Shown one piece after another: positions 19,183 through 30,371 of a DNA stretch of 64,000 nt. Origin of the DNA: Burkholderia sp. Bp8963 (GTDB lineage: Bacteria > Pseudomonadota > Gammaproteobacteria > Burkholderiales > Burkholderiaceae); contig NZ_QTQP01000012.1 in NCBI RefSeq assembly GCF_003854275.1, forward strand, positions 1 to 64,000. Reading direction: 5' to 3'. The translations under genes and the position numbers were made by a program. The notes beneath the pieces are model-generated. The model was not told the DNA's origin, ran no database searches, and saw only the letters and a list, made by a program, of their open reading frames with translations. The stretch's first letter is position 1; every line of letters begins with the position of its first letter.

Positions 19183-21618
19183 CTAAATCTTGGCGTTACG
19201 CAACCTCAGCGCGTTTGAAATCACCGAGGCTGAACTCAAGCTCATCGCAAGCGCCGCAATCATCGGCGAAAGCAGTAACCCCGTGAACGGATAAAGGACA
19301 CCCGCAGCCAAGGGAACGCCAAACGCGTTGTACACGAATGCGAAGCCGAGATTTTGCTTCATGTTCGCAACAGTCGCCTCCGACAGTTCTCGGGCGCGGG
19401 CGATGCCGCGTAAGTCCCCTTTGACTAACGTCACTTGCGCGCTGCTCATCGCGACGTCTGTGCCTGTTCCCATGGCAACACCGACGTCAGCCTTGGCGAG
19501 CGCCGGGGCGTCATTGATGCCGTCCCCCGCCATCGCCACGATGTGTTTGGCTTGCTGCATCTTCGAAACCAAGCCGAGCTTGTCGGCCGGTTTGACTTCA
19601 CCGTGGTATTCATCCAACCCCAGCTTCTCGGCGACGGCCTTAGCCGTGACCACACCGTCCCCTGTCGCCATCACGACACGGATTCCGTTTTCCTTTAGCG
19701 TTGAGAGCGCTTCGGGTGTTGTCTCCTTTATCGGGTCGGCAACCGCCAACAGGCCAGCTAGCTGACCGTCAGCCGCTAGGTACATGACGCTCGCGCCTTG
19801 CGCACGCATCGCGTCAGCTTCTTTGGCAAGTGCCTCTACCAATACCGAATCGGTTTGCATCAGTGCCGTGTTGCCAAGCGCCAGCCTCCGGCCTGCAACC
19901 GTTCCTCGAACGCCGATGCCCGTTGCCGACTCGAAATTCTCCGCTCGGTCTAGAGGCAAGTCCTTTCCGCGTGCTGCCGCAACGATGGCCGCAGCCAGTG
20001 GGTGTTCACTGCCTTGGTCCAAGCTGGCAGCGAGCCGCAGCACCTCGTCGGCGGTATACCCGTTCGCGCCAACAGCTCTTTCGAACGCTGGCCGGCCTTT
20101 GGTCAAGGTTCCGGTCTTGTCGACGATTAAAACATCGACCTTCCGCAAATTCTCGATGGCGGCGGCGTCCCGAAAGAGAACGCCCGTTGATGCACCTTTG
20201 CCGCTCGCCACCATGATGGACATCGGCGTAGCAAGACCGAGCGCGCAAGGGCACGCGATTATGAGTACCGCGACGGCGTTGATAAGACCGAATACCCAGC
20301 TCGGCTCGGGTCCGAAAAGTCCCCAGGCCACGAAGGTCAGCAGAGCGACGCCAACCACGGCGATAACAAATATCCCCGCGACCTTGTCGGCCATACGCTG
20401 CATAGGTGCGCGCGACCGCTGAGCCTGCGCGACCATCTGCACGATTTGCGACAGCACGGTCTGTGAACCCACCTTTTCGGAGCGAATGACCAAGCTACCG
20501 GTCGCATTCATCGTGGCGCCTATCACATGGTCGCCGACGCGCTTGGTTACGGGCATGGATTCCCCCGTAATCATGGACTCGTCGAGCGAACTGGAACCCT
20601 CCGTCACGACCCCGTCGACTGGCACCTTTTCGCCCGGCCGCACTCGAAGCAGGTCCCCAACGTGCACGTGCGACAACGGGATGTCTTCCTCCGAGCCGTC
20701 AACGTTCATTCGACGCGCGGTCTTTGGCGCAAGCCCCAGAAGCGCCTTGATGGCGGCAGACGTTTCCGAGCGCGCCTTCAGCTCGAGCAGTTGCCCGAGC
20801 AGCGTCAACGAAATGATGACCGCAGCGGCTTCGAAGTACACACTGACGTGTCCGTGAGCGCTGTACGTTTCTGGGAACACACCGGGGAAAATAGTCGCGA
20901 TGACGCTATATGTGTAGGCCGCGCCCGTTCCCAGCCCGATGAGCGTCCACATGTTGGGGCTGCGGTTGACGAACGACTGCAGGCACCGGGCAAAAAATGG
21001 AAATCCGGCCCATAAAATAACCGGTGTGGACAGAGTGAACTCGACCCAGCTTTCAGTCGACGCGGACATCAATTCGAGTCTATGCCCGAACATAGCCAGC
21101 GCGAACACAATGACCGTCAGTGGCAGCGTCCGCCAAAATCGATGTCGGAAATCGACTAGCTCCGGATTCTCGCCTTCCTCAATGCTGGGCAAAACCGGCT
21201 CAAGGGTCATCCCACACTTGGGGCATTGCCCCGGATGGTCCTGGCGGATTTCCGGGTGCATCGGGCATGTATAGATTGTCCCTTCCGGCGCTGACGGGGC
21301 AGCCTCTGGCGTGGTTGGTTCGATGTATTTCTCGGGCGCCAACTGAAACTTGGCCAGACATGCCTCGCTGCAAAAAAAATATTTCTTGCTACTGAAGTCA
21401 GCGTGGAAGCGCGATTCCTCAGTAACCGCCATTCCACAAACCGGGTCGCGCAATGTATGGCCAGAGGCACCGTCTCCGTGATGATGGGCTTGTGAATCAT
21501 TTGCGTTCCCAGCGGAATGACTGTGCCCATGTCCGTCATGGACATGATGCGCGTCCGGCAAAGGTTGTTCCTGAACATGTCGCTGGTACGACCTGACTAC
21601 GCCACGATGACCGTTCAT
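19183..21618 (-). CDS. copA: Copper/silver-translocating P1B-type ATPase
   Basis: An 811-residue cation pump exporting Cu(I)/Ag(I) from the cytoplasm. A His-rich N-terminal tail is followed by a YHS-type metal domain (DPVCGMAVT ... [12 protein letters not shown], about residues 57-105) and a heavy-metal-binding domain (YTCPMHPEI ... [10 protein letters not shown]). The ATPase core has the transport motif [11 protein letters not shown], phosphorylation site DKTGTLTKG and hinge [10 protein letters not shown]. The N-terminal architecture resembles SilP-type pumps more than classical CopA with CxxC domains. AAAGGAG precedes the ATG. It lies just downstream of cueR on the same strand and marks the left edge of the metal-resistance island, 138 bp from glmS. 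Confidence 0.9.
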   Translation of the reverse strand: MNGHRGVVRSYQRHVQEQPLPDAHHVHDGHGHSHSAGNANDSQAHHHGDGASGHTLRDPVCGMAVTEESRFHADFSSKKYFFCSEACLAKFQLAPEKYIEPTTPEAAPSAPEGTIYTCPMHPEIRQDHPGQCPKCGMTLEPVLPSIEEGENPELVDFRHRFWRTLPLTVIVFALAMFGHRLELMSASTESWVEFTLSTPVILWAGFPFFARCLQSFVNRSPNMWTLIGLGTGAAYTYSVIATIFPGVFPETYSAHGHVSVYFEAAAVIISLTLLGQLLELKARSETSAAIKALLGLAPKTARRMNVDGSEEDIPLSHVHVGDLLRVRPGEKVPVDGVVTEGSSSLDESMITGESMPVTKRVGDHVIGATMNATGSLVIRSEKVGSQTVLSQIVQMVAQAQRSRAPMQRMADKVAGIFVIAVVGVALLTFVAWGLFGPEPSWVFGLINAVAVLIIACPCALGLATPMSIMVASGKGASTGVLFRDAAAIENLRKVDVLIVDKTGTLTKGRPAFERAVGANGYTADEVLRLAASLDQGSEHPLAAAIVAAARGKDLPLDRAENFESATGIGVRGTVAGRRLALGNTALMQTDSVLVEALAKEADAMRAQGASVMYLAADGQLAGLLAVADPIKETTPEALSTLKENGIRVVMATGDGVVTAKAVAEKLGLDEYHGEVKPADKLGLVSKMQQAKHIVAMAGDGINDAPALAKADVGVAMGTGTDVAMSSAQVTLVKGDLRGIARARELSEATVANMKQNLGFAFVYNAFGVPLAAGVLYPFTGLLLSPMIAALAMSLSSASVISNALRLRNAKI

Positions 21619-21766
21619 CTCGACGCTCCTTTAGTCACTCCAGGACGTCATCACATGAAGTACGGCATTTTTTGCGCGTGCCGTCCATGCCATAAGGTCC
21701 ATTGTTGACTTCAATTGGGGTTGAGTGCATTGGGGCACGGTTTCCGCGTTTTGTTGCTGTCTTGGG

Positions 21767-22168
21767 TCAACCACAATCCAATTGACCGGCCAACTCGTCG
21801 AGGATGGGGCAATCAGGGCGGTTGTCGCCCCTGCAGTGGTCCGACAGATACTTGAGTGTGTCCCTCATCTCTACGAGTTCCCGGATGCGCTCGTTCAAGT
21901 CATCGATGTGCTCTGCAACCAGATGCTTGACTTCGCTACTCGGCCGGTCGCGGTCTTCCCACAACGCCAGCAACGCCGAAATCTGCTTGGTCGAAAAGCC
22001 AAGATGGCGAGCCCGCCGTATAAAACGTAGAACCTCAACGTCCCGCCTGGTGTACAGACGGTAATTCGAATCAGTGCGCGTCGCAGGCCGGATAAGCCCG
22101 GACTCCTCATAGTGGCGAATCATCTTGGCCGAAACACCCGATGATTTCGCGACTTCTCCGATATTCAT
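21767..22168 (-). CDS. cueR: CueR-like MerR-family copper-responsive regulator
   Basis: A 133-residue MerR-family activator. It begins MNIGEVAKSSGVSAKMIRHY, the MerR helix-turn-helix, followed by the long dimerisation helix. Near the C-terminus is the metal loop CRGDNRPDC (Cys-x7-Cys), the spacing used by Cu(I)/Ag(I) sensors such as CueR. Its own promoter has the 19-bp spacer and dyad of MerR-type promoters. It is upstream of copA on the same strand, so copper would induce both. Confidence 0.9.
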   Translation of the reverse strand: MNIGEVAKSSGVSAKMIRHYEESGLIRPATRTDSNYRLYTRRDVEVLRFIRRARHLGFSTKQISALLALWEDRDRPSSEVKHLVAEHIDDLNERIRELVEMRDTLKYLSDHCRGDNRPDCPILDELAGQLDCG

Positions 22169-22206
22169 GAGCCCTCCCTTGGCGCAACCGCCACCTTATC
22201 AGCTAC

Positions 22207-22237
22207 ATCCTCAACCTTCCCACAATGGGAGAGTCAA
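22207..22237 (-). promoter_or_regulatory. MerR/CueR-type promoter with 19-bp spacer
   Basis: On the minus strand a -35 TTGACT (22232-22237) and a -10 GAGGAT (22207-22212) are separated by 19 bp. The spacer holds the dyad formed by CTTCCCA and TGGGAGAG. The over-long spacer and CCTTCCC/GGGAAGG dyad are the classical CueR operator design. It reads toward cueR and copA. Confidence 0.78.
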
Positions 22238-22346
22238 GGGCGCCGATGGACGCTGGCACCACGACGAGGACAGTCGGACAAGTCGATAATTCAAGGCGGG
22301 AGGCTTCGTCCACCGGAGGTTGTGCACTCGGCGGGCTTGATACGAC

Positions 22347-22664
22347 TCAAGGCACCGATTCCGAAGCAGTACTCACGCGCCAGAAGCGTTCAACTGGTAT
22401 GACAGCAACAATGCCGTCGCAGCCCGACTGCTCCTCTGCGACGCCCATGATTTCCTTCGTGAGCGCATCGACGTTGTCAACCGTTGTGAAGACTTCAATC
22501 TTGATGTGCTCCGTCGTCCAGTCGTTCGCGAAGAGATTCGGATGAGCACCAAATCCCCGAACGTTGGTTGCAGTCATACCGTGGATGTGAAGCGCGCCCA
22601 AGCGGCGCTCAAGCACCTTCAACACGTCTGGACGTACCACCGCGATAACGCATTTCAGTTCCAT
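22347..22664 (-). CDS. PII-like signalling protein in the copper operon
   Basis: A 105-residue protein of the PII (GlnB-like) fold, recognised from MELKCVIAVVRPDVLKVLER at the start and DGIVAVIPVERFWRVST at the end. The T-loop region (RGFGAHPNLFANDWTTEHIK) lacks the tyrosine that is uridylylated in nitrogen-control PII proteins, so it belongs to the PII-like group found beside transporters and metal-resistance genes. It has a strong GGAGGG ribosome site and follows cusF on the same strand, suggesting it is part of the cus operon. The ligand is unknown. Confidence 0.72.
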   Translation of the reverse strand: MELKCVIAVVRPDVLKVLERRLGALHIHGMTATNVRGFGAHPNLFANDWTTEHIKIEVFTTVDNVDALTKEIMGVAEEQSGCDGIVAVIPVERFWRVSTASESVP

Positions 22665-22706
22665 AGCACCCTCCTGTTCCTAGATAGAAGCTTCAGTCGC
22701 TCATCC

Positions 22707-24166
22707 CTTGTCCTCCTTCGCTGTGACGGCGCAGGCCACCCCGAACGGCGAGCCTGCGCGCGTTTCAGCACACCGTCAGGATTGCTTCACCAGCTTCACG
22801 ACGGTGAGCGTTCCGTTGACGCTCTCGACACGGACTTTGACTTTGTCACCCTCGTGAATCTGCTTGACCATCGCGGCGTCCTTGGCCTTGAACGCCATCG
22901 TCATCGGGGGCATGCCCACGTTCTCGAGTGCACCGTGCTTCAGTGTGACCATGCCGGTGGCGGCGTCGACCTTCTTCACTTCCGCGTCGGTGAGCATGGC
23001 ATTCGATGACGTCGAAGCCGACGCTTTCATCGACATGTTCATGCCGGCCATGTCATCGCCAGCTAACGCCGGAGCGGCAAACGCGCCGATAGCACAGACA
23101 GCGACGGTGGTAACAAACAGTTTTTTCATTGAGTTTCTCCAGATCGGGTAGAAGGCACTTTCACGCCGGATGGGACTGCATGGAATGTCCGCATGTGATT
23201 CAGCTTTCGCGCGCGACGGCGCTGCAGCAGAAACCAGGCTGCGGGGATAACGAACATGGAAAGCAGCGGTGCGGTGACCATGCCGCCCACCATTGGGGCA
23301 GCAATGCGTTGCATGACTTCGGAGCCGGCGCCATGCCCGACCATGATGGGGATGAGGCCCGCCAGAACGACGGCGACGGTCATCGCCTTGGGCCGCACGC
23401 GCAGTACAGCGCCTTCGCGAATCGCGTCGAACAATAGGGCTTCCGTGAGTGGCTCGCCGGCTTCCAGCCGGCGGTTCAGCGCGCCCTTCAGGTATAGCAG
23501 CATCACGACGCCGAATTCGGCCGCCACGCCGGCGAGCGCGATGAAACCCACCGACGTCGCGACGGAAACCGCGTGCCCCAGCACCCAGATGAGCCAGAAC
23601 CCGCCGACGAGCGCGAACGGCACGGTCGACATAAGCAGCAGTGCGTCCGCTGCGGAATTGAACGTCAGGAACAGCAGCACGAAGATGACGACGAGCGTCA
23701 CCGGGATGACCGTGCGCAACTTGGCGGCTGCTCGCTCCATGTACTCGAACTGCCCGGACCAGGCAATCGAATAGCCCGGTGGCAGCTTGACCTGGTGCGC
23801 AACGGCCTTCTGCATCGCCTGAACAGCCGACTGAAGGTCCGTGTTGCGAATATCGACGTAGACGTAGCCTGACAGCCGCGCATTTTCGCTACGAATCATC
23901 GGCGGGCCGTCGGCAATCGTGATGTGCGCGACGTCCCCGAGCTGGATTTGTGCGCCACGGTCCGTGACAACCGGCAATTCACGCAGCCGCTCAAGCGAGT
24001 CCCGAACTTCGCGCGGATAACGGATGTTGATAGGGAACCGCTCCCGGCCGGCAATCACCTCGCCGACGTTTTCACCGCCGACAGCCGACGACACGACCGA
24101 CTGGACGTCCGCGACCGACAGGCCATACCGTGCGGCCGCGAGCCGGTCGATGTCGACGTCGATGTA
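22707..24166 (-). repeat. Copy 1 of a 1.46-kb inverted duplication (3' cusA plus cusF)
   Basis: This stretch, covering the last 346 codons of cusA, all of cusF and about 70 bp beyond, recurs in opposite orientation at 47007-48466. By eye the encoded CusA parts differ at about five residues and the CusF parts at about nine. Confidence 0.9.
22776..23129 (-). CDS. cusF: Periplasmic copper chaperone CusF
   Basis: A 117-residue exported protein with a signal peptide ending near APALAG, a Met-rich linker ([12 protein letters not shown]) and one CusF/OB-fold domain. The domain carries the metal-site pattern [20 protein letters not shown], with His, Met and Met ligands as in E. coli CusF. It would hand Cu(I)/Ag(I) to the CusCBA pump in the periplasm. 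Its start overlaps the cusA stop by four bases. A near-identical second copy lies at 48044-48397. Confidence 0.9.
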   Translation of the reverse strand: MKKLFVTTVAVCAIGAFAAPALAGDDMAGMNMSMKASASTSSNAMLTDAEVKKVDAATGMVTLKHGALENVGMPPMTMAFKAKDAAMVKQIHEGDKVKVRVESVNGTLTVVKLVKQS

Positions 24167-26332
24167 CCGGCCGCCATTCAGCCGCTCCGCCAGCGCGGAC
24201 GTCACGCCGGGCACGCTCTTCACGGCGGCTTCGACTTGCGTCGCAATGCTGTCGATTTGCATCAGGTCCGGGCCGGAAATCTTGACCCCGACCGGCGTCT
24301 TGATTCCCGTGGACAGCATGTCGAGGCGGTTCCGGATAGGCGGTACCCAGACGTTCGACAGGCCGGGAACCTTGACGGTGCGGTCCAGCTCGTCGACCAG
24401 CTTCTCCGGCGTCATGCCGGGACGCCACTGGCTACGCGGCTTGAATTGAATCGTCGTCTCGAACATCTCGAGGGGTGCGGGGTCTGTGGCCGTATCAGCG
24501 CGCCCGGACTTGCCGAATACGGTCGCGACCTCAGGCACCGTCTTGATGAGGCGGTCGGTCTGCTGCAGCAGTTCGGATGCCTTCTGCGCCGAAATACCGG
24601 GCAACGCGGTTGGCATGTACAGCAAATCGCCCTCGTCGAGCGGCGGCATGAATTCACCTCCGAGACGGGAGACCGGGATGATGGTCAGTACCAGTGCCAC
24701 GGCCGCCAGACCGATGGCGAACCACGGACGTCGTAGCGTTCCCTCGAGCAGCGGCCTGTATAGCCGAATCAGCGCACGGTTGATGGGATTCGCGTTCTCG
24801 TGCGGAATGCGTCCACGGATGAGATATCCCATCAACACGGGCACGAGCGTCACCGACAGTCCGGCGGCAGCGGCAATCGTGTAGGTTTTCGTGAACGCGA
24901 GCGGTGAGAACAGCTTGCCTTCCTGACCTTCCAGCGAGAACACCGGAATGAACGAGAGCGTGATGATGAGCAGCGAGAAGAACAGTGCGGGCCCGACTTC
25001 CGCCGCAGAGGTCGCGACGAGCTCCCACCTGTGTGCGGTCGATATCGACACGCCTGGGTGCTCGTGCTCGTACGCCTCCAGATGCTTGTGCGCGTTTTCT
25101 ATCATCACGATGGCCGCGTCAATCATCGCGCCAATGGCAATCGCGATGCCGCCGAGCGACATCAGGTTCGCGTTCACGCCCTGGTAGCGCATCACGATGA
25201 ACGCTGCCAGGACGCCGAGCGGCAGTGACAGGATGGCGACGAAAGCGCTTCGCATATGAAACAGGAACACCGCACAGACGAGCCCGACAATGATGAACTC
25301 CTCGATGAGCTTGTCCTTCAGGTTGTCCACTGCGCGTTCGATGAGCTGCGAGCGGTCATACGTCGTGACGACCTCCACGCCGGACGGCAATGAACGCTTC
25401 AGGTCGGCGAGCTTCGCCTTGACGGCATCGATGGTCGTCAACGCGTTCTTACCTGAGCGCATGACGATAACGCCGCCCGCGACTTCCCCCTCTCCGTTCA
25501 GTTCGGCAATGCCGCGACGCATTTCCGGACCAATCTGGATACGCGCAACGTCTCCCAACAACACCGGTGTGCCGGCGTCGTTCGTCCGCAGCACGATATT
25601 GCGGAAGTCATCGAGCGAGCGCAGGTAGCCGGACGAGCGCACCATGTACTCCGACTCGGCGAGTTCGACGACCGAGCCGCCGGACTCCTGGTTGGCCTTG
25701 CCCAGCGAATCGGCCACCATCGCCTGCGTGATGCCGTAGGCGCGCAGTTTGTCCGGGTCGAGCACCACCTGATACTGACGCACCATCCCGCCGATGCTGG
25801 CGACTTCGGAGACGTCCGGCACCGACTTCAACTCGAATTTGAGGAACCAGTCGTTGAGTGCGCGCAGTTGCCCGAGGTCGTGTTGCCCGCTCCGGTCGAC
25901 AAGCGCGTACTCATACACCCAGCCGACGCCCGTCGCATCGGGGCCAAGCGAGACGGTCGCGCCCTGCGGCAATCGGCTCTGCACCTGATTCAGGTACTCC
26001 AGCACGCGCGAGCGCGCCCAATACTGGTCCGTCTTGTCGTCGAACAGCACATAGACGAACGCGTCCCCGAACGACGAGTAGGCGCGAATGGTCTTCGCTC
26101 CGGGTACGCCGAGCAGTGTCGTCGTAAGTGGGTACGTGACCTGGTCCTCGATGACCTGAGGCGCCTTGCCTGGATACGACGCCTTGATGATGACCTGCGT
26201 ATCCGACAGGTCTGGCAGCGCATCGAGCGGCGTTTCCTTCAGCGAGTAAACACCCCATGCGGTGACCAGCACGGTCGCAAGCAGCACAAGGAACCGGTTA
26301 TGAATGGACCATCGAATGAGGCGCGCAATCAT
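23126..26332 (-). CDS. cusA: Cu(I)/Ag(I) RND efflux pump CusA
   Basis: A 1068-residue RND transporter of the monovalent-metal branch. The TM4 motif [20 protein letters not shown] is the diagnostic CusA/SilA signature, and the porter domain is Met-bearing. The N-terminus [20 protein letters not shown] is typical. It overlaps cusB upstream and cusF downstream by four bases each, so the group is one translationally coupled operon. It extrudes Cu(I)/Ag(I) from the periplasm or cytoplasm through CusC. Its last 346 codons are duplicated at 47007-48047. Confidence 0.93.
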   Translation of the reverse strand: MIARLIRWSIHNRFLVLLATVLVTAWGVYSLKETPLDALPDLSDTQVIIKASYPGKAPQVIEDQVTYPLTTTLLGVPGAKTIRAYSSFGDAFVYVLFDDKTDQYWARSRVLEYLNQVQSRLPQGATVSLGPDATGVGWVYEYALVDRSGQHDLGQLRALNDWFLKFELKSVPDVSEVASIGGMVRQYQVVLDPDKLRAYGITQAMVADSLGKANQESGGSVVELAESEYMVRSSGYLRSLDDFRNIVLRTNDAGTPVLLGDVARIQIGPEMRRGIAELNGEGEVAGGVIVMRSGKNALTTIDAVKAKLADLKRSLPSGVEVVTTYDRSQLIERAVDNLKDKLIEEFIIVGLVCAVFLFHMRSAFVAILSLPLGVLAAFIVMRYQGVNANLMSLGGIAIAIGAMIDAAIVMIENAHKHLEAYEHEHPGVSISTAHRWELVATSAAEVGPALFFSLLIITLSFIPVFSLEGQEGKLFSPLAFTKTYTIAAAAGLSVTLVPVLMGYLIRGRIPHENANPINRALIRLYRPLLEGTLRRPWFAIGLAAVALVLTIIPVSRLGGEFMPPLDEGDLLYMPTALPGISAQKASELLQQTDRLIKTVPEVATVFGKSGRADTATDPAPLEMFETTIQFKPRSQWRPGMTPEKLVDELDRTVKVPGLSNVWVPPIRNRLDMLSTGIKTPVGVKISGPDLMQIDSIATQVEAAVKSVPGVTSALAERLNGGRYIDVDIDRLAAARYGLSVADVQSVVSSAVGGENVGEVIAGRERFPINIRYPREVRDSLERLRELPVVTDRGAQIQLGDVAHITIADGPPMIRSENARLSGYVYVDIRNTDLQSAVQAMQKAVAHQVKLPPGYSIAWSGQFEYMERAAAKLRTVIPVTLVVIFVLLFLTFNSAADALLLMSTVPFALVGGFWLIWVLGHAVSVATSVGFIALAGVAAEFGVVMLLYLKGALNRRLEAGEPLTEALLFDAIREGAVLRVRPKAMTVAVVLAGLIPIMVGHGAGSEVMQRIAAPMVGGMVTAPLLSMFVIPAAWFLLQRRRARKLNHMRTFHAVPSGVKVPSTRSGETQ

Positions 26333-27858
26333 TTTGCGTCTCCGGTCGGTTCAACCTTGGTCAGTTGATAACCGTCGTCCGATTGCTTGAAGACGAAGTG
26401 CACGGTCTGCCCGGCCTGGACGTCCGGGAAGGCATTCGGAGCGGGCTTGTTGAACGCCATCGTCATTGCGCCCCAGCCGAGCGCGGGAACGGGCTGGTGC
26501 GAAAACGTGATGTCCGTGGCGGTCACCTTTTCGACCTTGCCGGTCGTTTCGTACGTCTGCGCGGCAGCGCTTGCGCCAGACGCGGGTGTGATGGCACTCG
26601 CGCTCGTGCTGCTCGCCAGACGCGGGAGCACCGATTTCAGACTGGCCTCGGAATCGATGAGGAACTGGCCCGACGCGACGACCGTATCGCCTTCGTTCAA
26701 ACCGCTGAGCACCTCGGTTTCGTTGCCGACGTCATTGCCGACCGTGACCGTCGCCGGTTGCAGGCGGCCATCGCTGTTCTTCACGATGACGACCGAGCGC
26801 TTGCCGGTCGTGATGACCGCTTCGGACGGCACGAGCAAGCGCGACACTGCTTTCTGCCCGCCGACGCGCACGCGCATCAGCATGCCCGGCGTCAGCTTCA
26901 TCGCGCTGTTATCGATTTCCAGACGGGCTTGCAGCGTACGGCTACTGGTGCTGATGCCAGGGAGAACTTCCCGAATGTGCCCTGCGAAATGCTGAGCCGG
27001 GTCGCCTGCGAATGCCGCGTCGACCGTCATGCCTGGCTGCACGCTCATCGCGAGCGCTTCTGGAATTTCGACGATGAGCCAAAGCTTCGACAAACCGGAT
27101 ATCTTGGCCAGCGTCTGTCCCGGCGCCACCATCGCACCGTCCCGAACACTCAGTTCGCTGACGACGCCCGTCTCGGGCGAAGTCAGAACGACGTGGGTTT
27201 GCGCTTTACCGGTCCGGTCGAGATTGGCGATGACGCCATCGGGAATCGACAGCGCGCGCATGCGTGCACGTGACGCATCGAGGAGGCTACTGTCCATGCT
27301 GCCATGCTTGAGCGCGAGGTATTCCTCTTGCGGCGCCAGCCAGTCCGGCACGAACAGCGACGCAATCGGCGCACCCCTGGCGATTCGCTGCATCGGTGCG
27401 CTGGCGTACAGGTGGTCGATATAGCCTGTTACACGCGACTGAACGACGTCCGAGCGCGACTCATCGAATTGCGTCGTGCCAACGGCATCGAATCCGCCCG
27501 TCGTGTCCTGCCGGCGAACGGTCGCATAGCGAATGCCGAGATTCTGCTGAAGGCCCGGGTCAATCTTGATGCCGGATGAGCCGCCGCCTTCGTCTGCGTA
27601 GACGGGCTCGAGCTGCATGTCCATGAATGGCGATTTACCCGGCTTGTCGAAGTGCTGGTTCGGCACCATTGGGTCATGCCAGTACAGCACCTTCCTGCCA
27701 GTCTTCGGGTCAATCTTGTCGCCAGCTGAGACCGTTACGGCAGGCGCTGCCGCAGCACCGGTCGAGGTGTGGCGTGTGCCCATGAAATAGCCAGCCCCAA
27801 GCAAGGCTGCGCCCGCGAACACGGTCAGCACGGTGCGCTTCAGCGGATTGTTGGTCAT
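26329..27858 (-). CDS. cusB: CusB membrane-fusion protein with C-terminal CusF-like domain
   Basis: A 509-residue periplasmic adaptor. After the N-terminal anchor comes the heavy-metal-binding segment [20 protein letters not shown] with MDMQLEP after it, then the lipoyl/hairpin and beta-barrel domains ([20 protein letters not shown]). The C-terminus carries a fused CusF-type domain (residues about 430-505; [20 protein letters not shown]), so metal binding is built in. GGGAGA five bases before the ATG at 27858 decides the start; a GTG at 27873 overlapping cusC is less likely. Confidence 0.9.
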   Translation of the reverse strand: MTNNPLKRTVLTVFAGAALLGAGYFMGTRHTSTGAAAAPAVTVSAGDKIDPKTGRKVLYWHDPMVPNQHFDKPGKSPFMDMQLEPVYADEGGGSSGIKIDPGLQQNLGIRYATVRRQDTTGGFDAVGTTQFDESRSDVVQSRVTGYIDHLYASAPMQRIARGAPIASLFVPDWLAPQEEYLALKHGSMDSSLLDASRARMRALSIPDGVIANLDRTGKAQTHVVLTSPETGVVSELSVRDGAMVAPGQTLAKISGLSKLWLIVEIPEALAMSVQPGMTVDAAFAGDPAQHFAGHIREVLPGISTSSRTLQARLEIDNSAMKLTPGMLMRVRVGGQKAVSRLLVPSEAVITTGKRSVVIVKNSDGRLQPATVTVGNDVGNETEVLSGLNEGDTVVASGQFLIDSEASLKSVLPRLASSTSASAITPASGASAAAQTYETTGKVEKVTATDITFSHQPVPALGWGAMTMAFNKPAPNAFPDVQAGQTVHFVFKQSDDGYQLTKVEPTGDAK

Positions 27859-27869
27859 GTTGTTCTCCC

Positions 27870-29162
27870 TCACTGAGCAGCGGCCATCGTGGACGGCACG
27901 ACCTGATATTCGAGTTGAGCCCAGGTCTGCGAGACCTCGCGCTTGAGGTCGAGCACCTGAAGCTGGGCATCCAGTTGCGCGCGGCGGGCGGCGAACGTGT
28001 CTGCGAGTGACCCCGTACCGGCGCGATAGGCGGCGTTCGCAAGCTGGACACGTTGGTCCGCCGCCGGCAACAGAGATTGGCTCAGATTGGCGATGCGCTC
28101 ACGGCCGCTCGCCAGGACGGCGGACTGGCTGCGAATGTCGGCCTGCACCTGTCGAAGTGTGTCCTCGTACGTCAGGCGTGCCTTGGTCGCCAGTTCGGTC
28201 TTCTCGGCGACATCGCGGTTCTGGCGATTCTTCCGATTGAGCGGCAGCGGGATGGTGACGCCGACCGACACCATGTTCGAGTACGCTCCGCCACGTTGCT
28301 GGTACGCGACTTCCCACGTCCAGTTTGGGCTGCGCTCACTGTTGGCCACCGCTGTATCTGCCTCAGCCACAGCAATGTCGTCGGCTGCGGCTACGAGCGA
28401 CGGCTGCGAAAGGCGCAGTTCATCCGGGGGCAGCGATGAGACGAAGGACTCTGGCGCGGGCGGCTGCCCGGTAACGTCAGTAACCGGCATCGCCGTCCAG
28501 CGAGACAGGCCAATCAGTCCGGTCTGGTAGGTCTGCTGTGCCTTCAGCACCTGGTCTTGGGTCTGCGCCAGCATGGCTTGGGCTTGAACGACGTCGGCCG
28601 CGCTCGCCTTCGCACCACGGTAGGAGGCTTTCGTGGCCGCCAGTTCGTGGGTCATATGGTCCAGCAACGCTTGCTGAAGCGCGAGCGCTTGCTTCGCGAA
28701 GATGGCATTCAGCCATGCCGTCGCGGCTTGCTGGCGGACATTGGCCAGTTGCATCAAATAGCTGGCGCGTTCGCGTCCGACCATTTCGCTGGCCAGCGCC
28801 GAGCGGAGACGCCGCTTCTCACCTGAAACCCATTCCTGTTCGATGCCGATGCGCCGCATCGTCATGAAATCCTGGCCGATGGTGAGGCGTTGCGGACCGT
28901 TTACCGGCAGATTGTCGACGCCCGCCTTGAGCATTGGGTCGGGCAACTGGCCGGCCTTGACGGCCGCTTCCGAACTGGCGCGAACGGAGGCCTGTGCCGC
29001 CTGCATCGACGCGGAATGGTCAGTCGCCGACTGCAACGCGGCGTCGAGTGTGAAAGCTGTTTGTTGGGCGTGCGCGCCGCCCGCAATTAAAAGCGCGGCG
29101 AAAAGCGTATGCGCGCGCCACGGAACACGCCGACTCAGCGGCGTGCCAAAAATGAATGGCAT
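27870..29162 (-). CDS. cusC: CusC-type outer-membrane efflux protein
   Basis: A 430-residue TolC-family channel, the outer-membrane exit of the copper pump. The signal peptide ends near GGAHAQQ, and there is no lipobox cysteine, unlike the channel at 7.5-8.9 kb. Two OEP repeats follow with heptad-like Ala/Gln/Ser-rich helices. Its stop lies 12 bases from the cusB ATG. It precedes cusB, cusA and cusF in the order C-B-A-F seen in many beta-proteobacterial copper islands. Confidence 0.88.
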   Translation of the reverse strand: MPFIFGTPLSRRVPWRAHTLFAALLIAGGAHAQQTAFTLDAALQSATDHSASMQAAQASVRASSEAAVKAGQLPDPMLKAGVDNLPVNGPQRLTIGQDFMTMRRIGIEQEWVSGEKRRLRSALASEMVGRERASYLMQLANVRQQAATAWLNAIFAKQALALQQALLDHMTHELAATKASYRGAKASAADVVQAQAMLAQTQDQVLKAQQTYQTGLIGLSRWTAMPVTDVTGQPPAPESFVSSLPPDELRLSQPSLVAAADDIAVAEADTAVANSERSPNWTWEVAYQQRGGAYSNMVSVGVTIPLPLNRKNRQNRDVAEKTELATKARLTYEDTLRQVQADIRSQSAVLASGRERIANLSQSLLPAADQRVQLANAAYRAGTGSLADTFAARRAQLDAQLQVLDLKREVSQTWAQLEYQVVPSTMAAAQ

Positions 29163-29254
29163 GTTCTAACCCCAATGGCGAAATCCCATAGGGATTCCAC
29201 GTCCTGGTATTGGACGAACCTCACCGCATTCGCGGTGAACCTGTCAGCGTGGGA

Positions 29255-29623
29255 TTAGATGAGGCGTGGAGGCCGCCACAACCCGTTAGGGTCACGGACG
29301 GAGAGGGATTCGCCGTAGTGGAAGACGACCGGACGGACGAGCGCTGCTGGGCGACTGATATCGGCGCGGGCAGCTGGATGGTACAGGCTGCCGAACTGGC
29401 ACTGGGCAGTGACTTTGCAGAACATGCCCTTGGCCTTGGCTTTGTCGACCGACTGGGACTTCATCGAGTCACAACCGGGCATGTCGGCGGACATGTTCGA
29501 GTCGGTGTCCATGGACATGGCTTGCTGCATCGGACACTCGCCGGTCAAGCCGCTGGCTGCCAGCCCACTGATGGGCAGCACCGCGCAAAGCAGCAAGAGG
29601 ATGATGGTCCGGAGCAATTTCAT
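29255..29623 (-). CDS. Small exported Met/Cys-rich protein at the head of the cus operon
   Basis: A 122-residue protein with a clear signal peptide (KLLRTIILLLLCAVLPISG). The mature part is rich in Met and Cys (CPMQQAMSMDTDSNMSADMP, then GMFCKVTAQC), features of periplasmic copper-handling proteins such as CopL- or CzcI-like factors. The C-terminus ends GLWRPPRLI; the other small His-rich protein at 35906-36307 ends in a similar RPPR tail, so the two may share a family. It precedes cusC by 92 bp on the same strand. Its function is not known to me. Confidence 0.6.
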   Translation of the reverse strand: MKLLRTIILLLLCAVLPISGLAASGLTGECPMQQAMSMDTDSNMSADMPGCDSMKSQSVDKAKAKGMFCKVTAQCQFGSLYHPAARADISRPAALVRPVVFHYGESLSVRDPNGLWRPPRLI

Positions 29624-30057
29624 AGTGTGGAGTATAGCGCGCCGATTTTATCCAAGACCAACACCGCTGCCGAAATAGGACAATCCCCCACCATAAAGAT
29701 GAACAGCGCCCCGAGCAGCGCCTTGGGCCAGCGGCGTTGACTCACCGAATTGAATTGCCGCAAGTAGTGCAGTACGGTGAAGGCCGCATTCATACTTGAC
29801 CTGAACTTCTCGGCTCGTTGCCGACTCGCGTTCGGCGCAATGGCACGCGGCAGCAGTCAGGAAACGACTATTTTTTCCCTCTGCGGAGCAGTCTGCGGCC
29901 TGCGCAGCCGAGTGTGAGAAACATCGCACGACCATTTTAAGCAGTGCGTGCAGGACGCCGGGCGATGGCCCGCTGAGGTTTTCTTGCAACAGGACCTCAT
30001 ATCTGATGCCTTCGCCGTGCCCCGACGAAGGCATTCTCGGTAGTCTGCTTTTCCGAT
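29624..30057. other. Non-coding spacer, nothing recognised
   Basis: About 430 bp between the small Met/Cys-rich gene and the small lipoprotein gene. One minus-strand reading frame spans part of it, but it has no ribosome site, no signal and a composition unlike its neighbours. It should hold the promoter of the cus operon; no confident operator was seen. Confidence 0.5.
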
Positions 30058-30258
30058 TCAGCGCAGCGGGCAGTTCGGTAGCTTCACATGAAGGTTCTGA
30101 CACGGATAAGACTTCGGCAACCGAACGGTGGAGGACATCGCTATCGGCTGCTCGGACGTGCCCATAACTCTTTGGCTTGACAGGCTCGTGCAGCCACCAA
30201 GCACGAGAATGGTCAGGAACGCCAACGCATACCGCTTCACTTTCCTTGTCGGGTTCAT
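30058..30258 (-). CDS. Small predicted lipoprotein
   Basis: A 66-residue protein with a basic N-terminus and a lipoprotein signal ending in lipobox VLGGC, followed by a short Ser/Thr-rich mature region with two further cysteines (YPCQNL; NCPLR). The start is uncertain: ATG at 30258 gives the best signal peptide, with an ATG three codons earlier possible. It sits between the cus and cop operons on the same strand. No family was recognised. Confidence 0.45.
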   Translation of the reverse strand: MNPTRKVKRYALAFLTILVLGGCTSLSSQRVMGTSEQPIAMSSTVRLPKSYPCQNLHVKLPNCPLR

Positions 30259-30371
30259 CACGACCATTTTCAATGGATTAAATCCAGATAACCAGCATTG
30301 GGTATGCCACTCGGATGGTGCAGTCGGCGCTGGCCTTGATACTGCCTGCACCACCGCCGCCCTTTCACGGG

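Noticed and set aside
29648..30103. A 151-codon minus-strand frame between the cus and cop genes
   Set aside because: It has no ribosome site, signal or domain, and it overlaps the better supported small lipoprotein.
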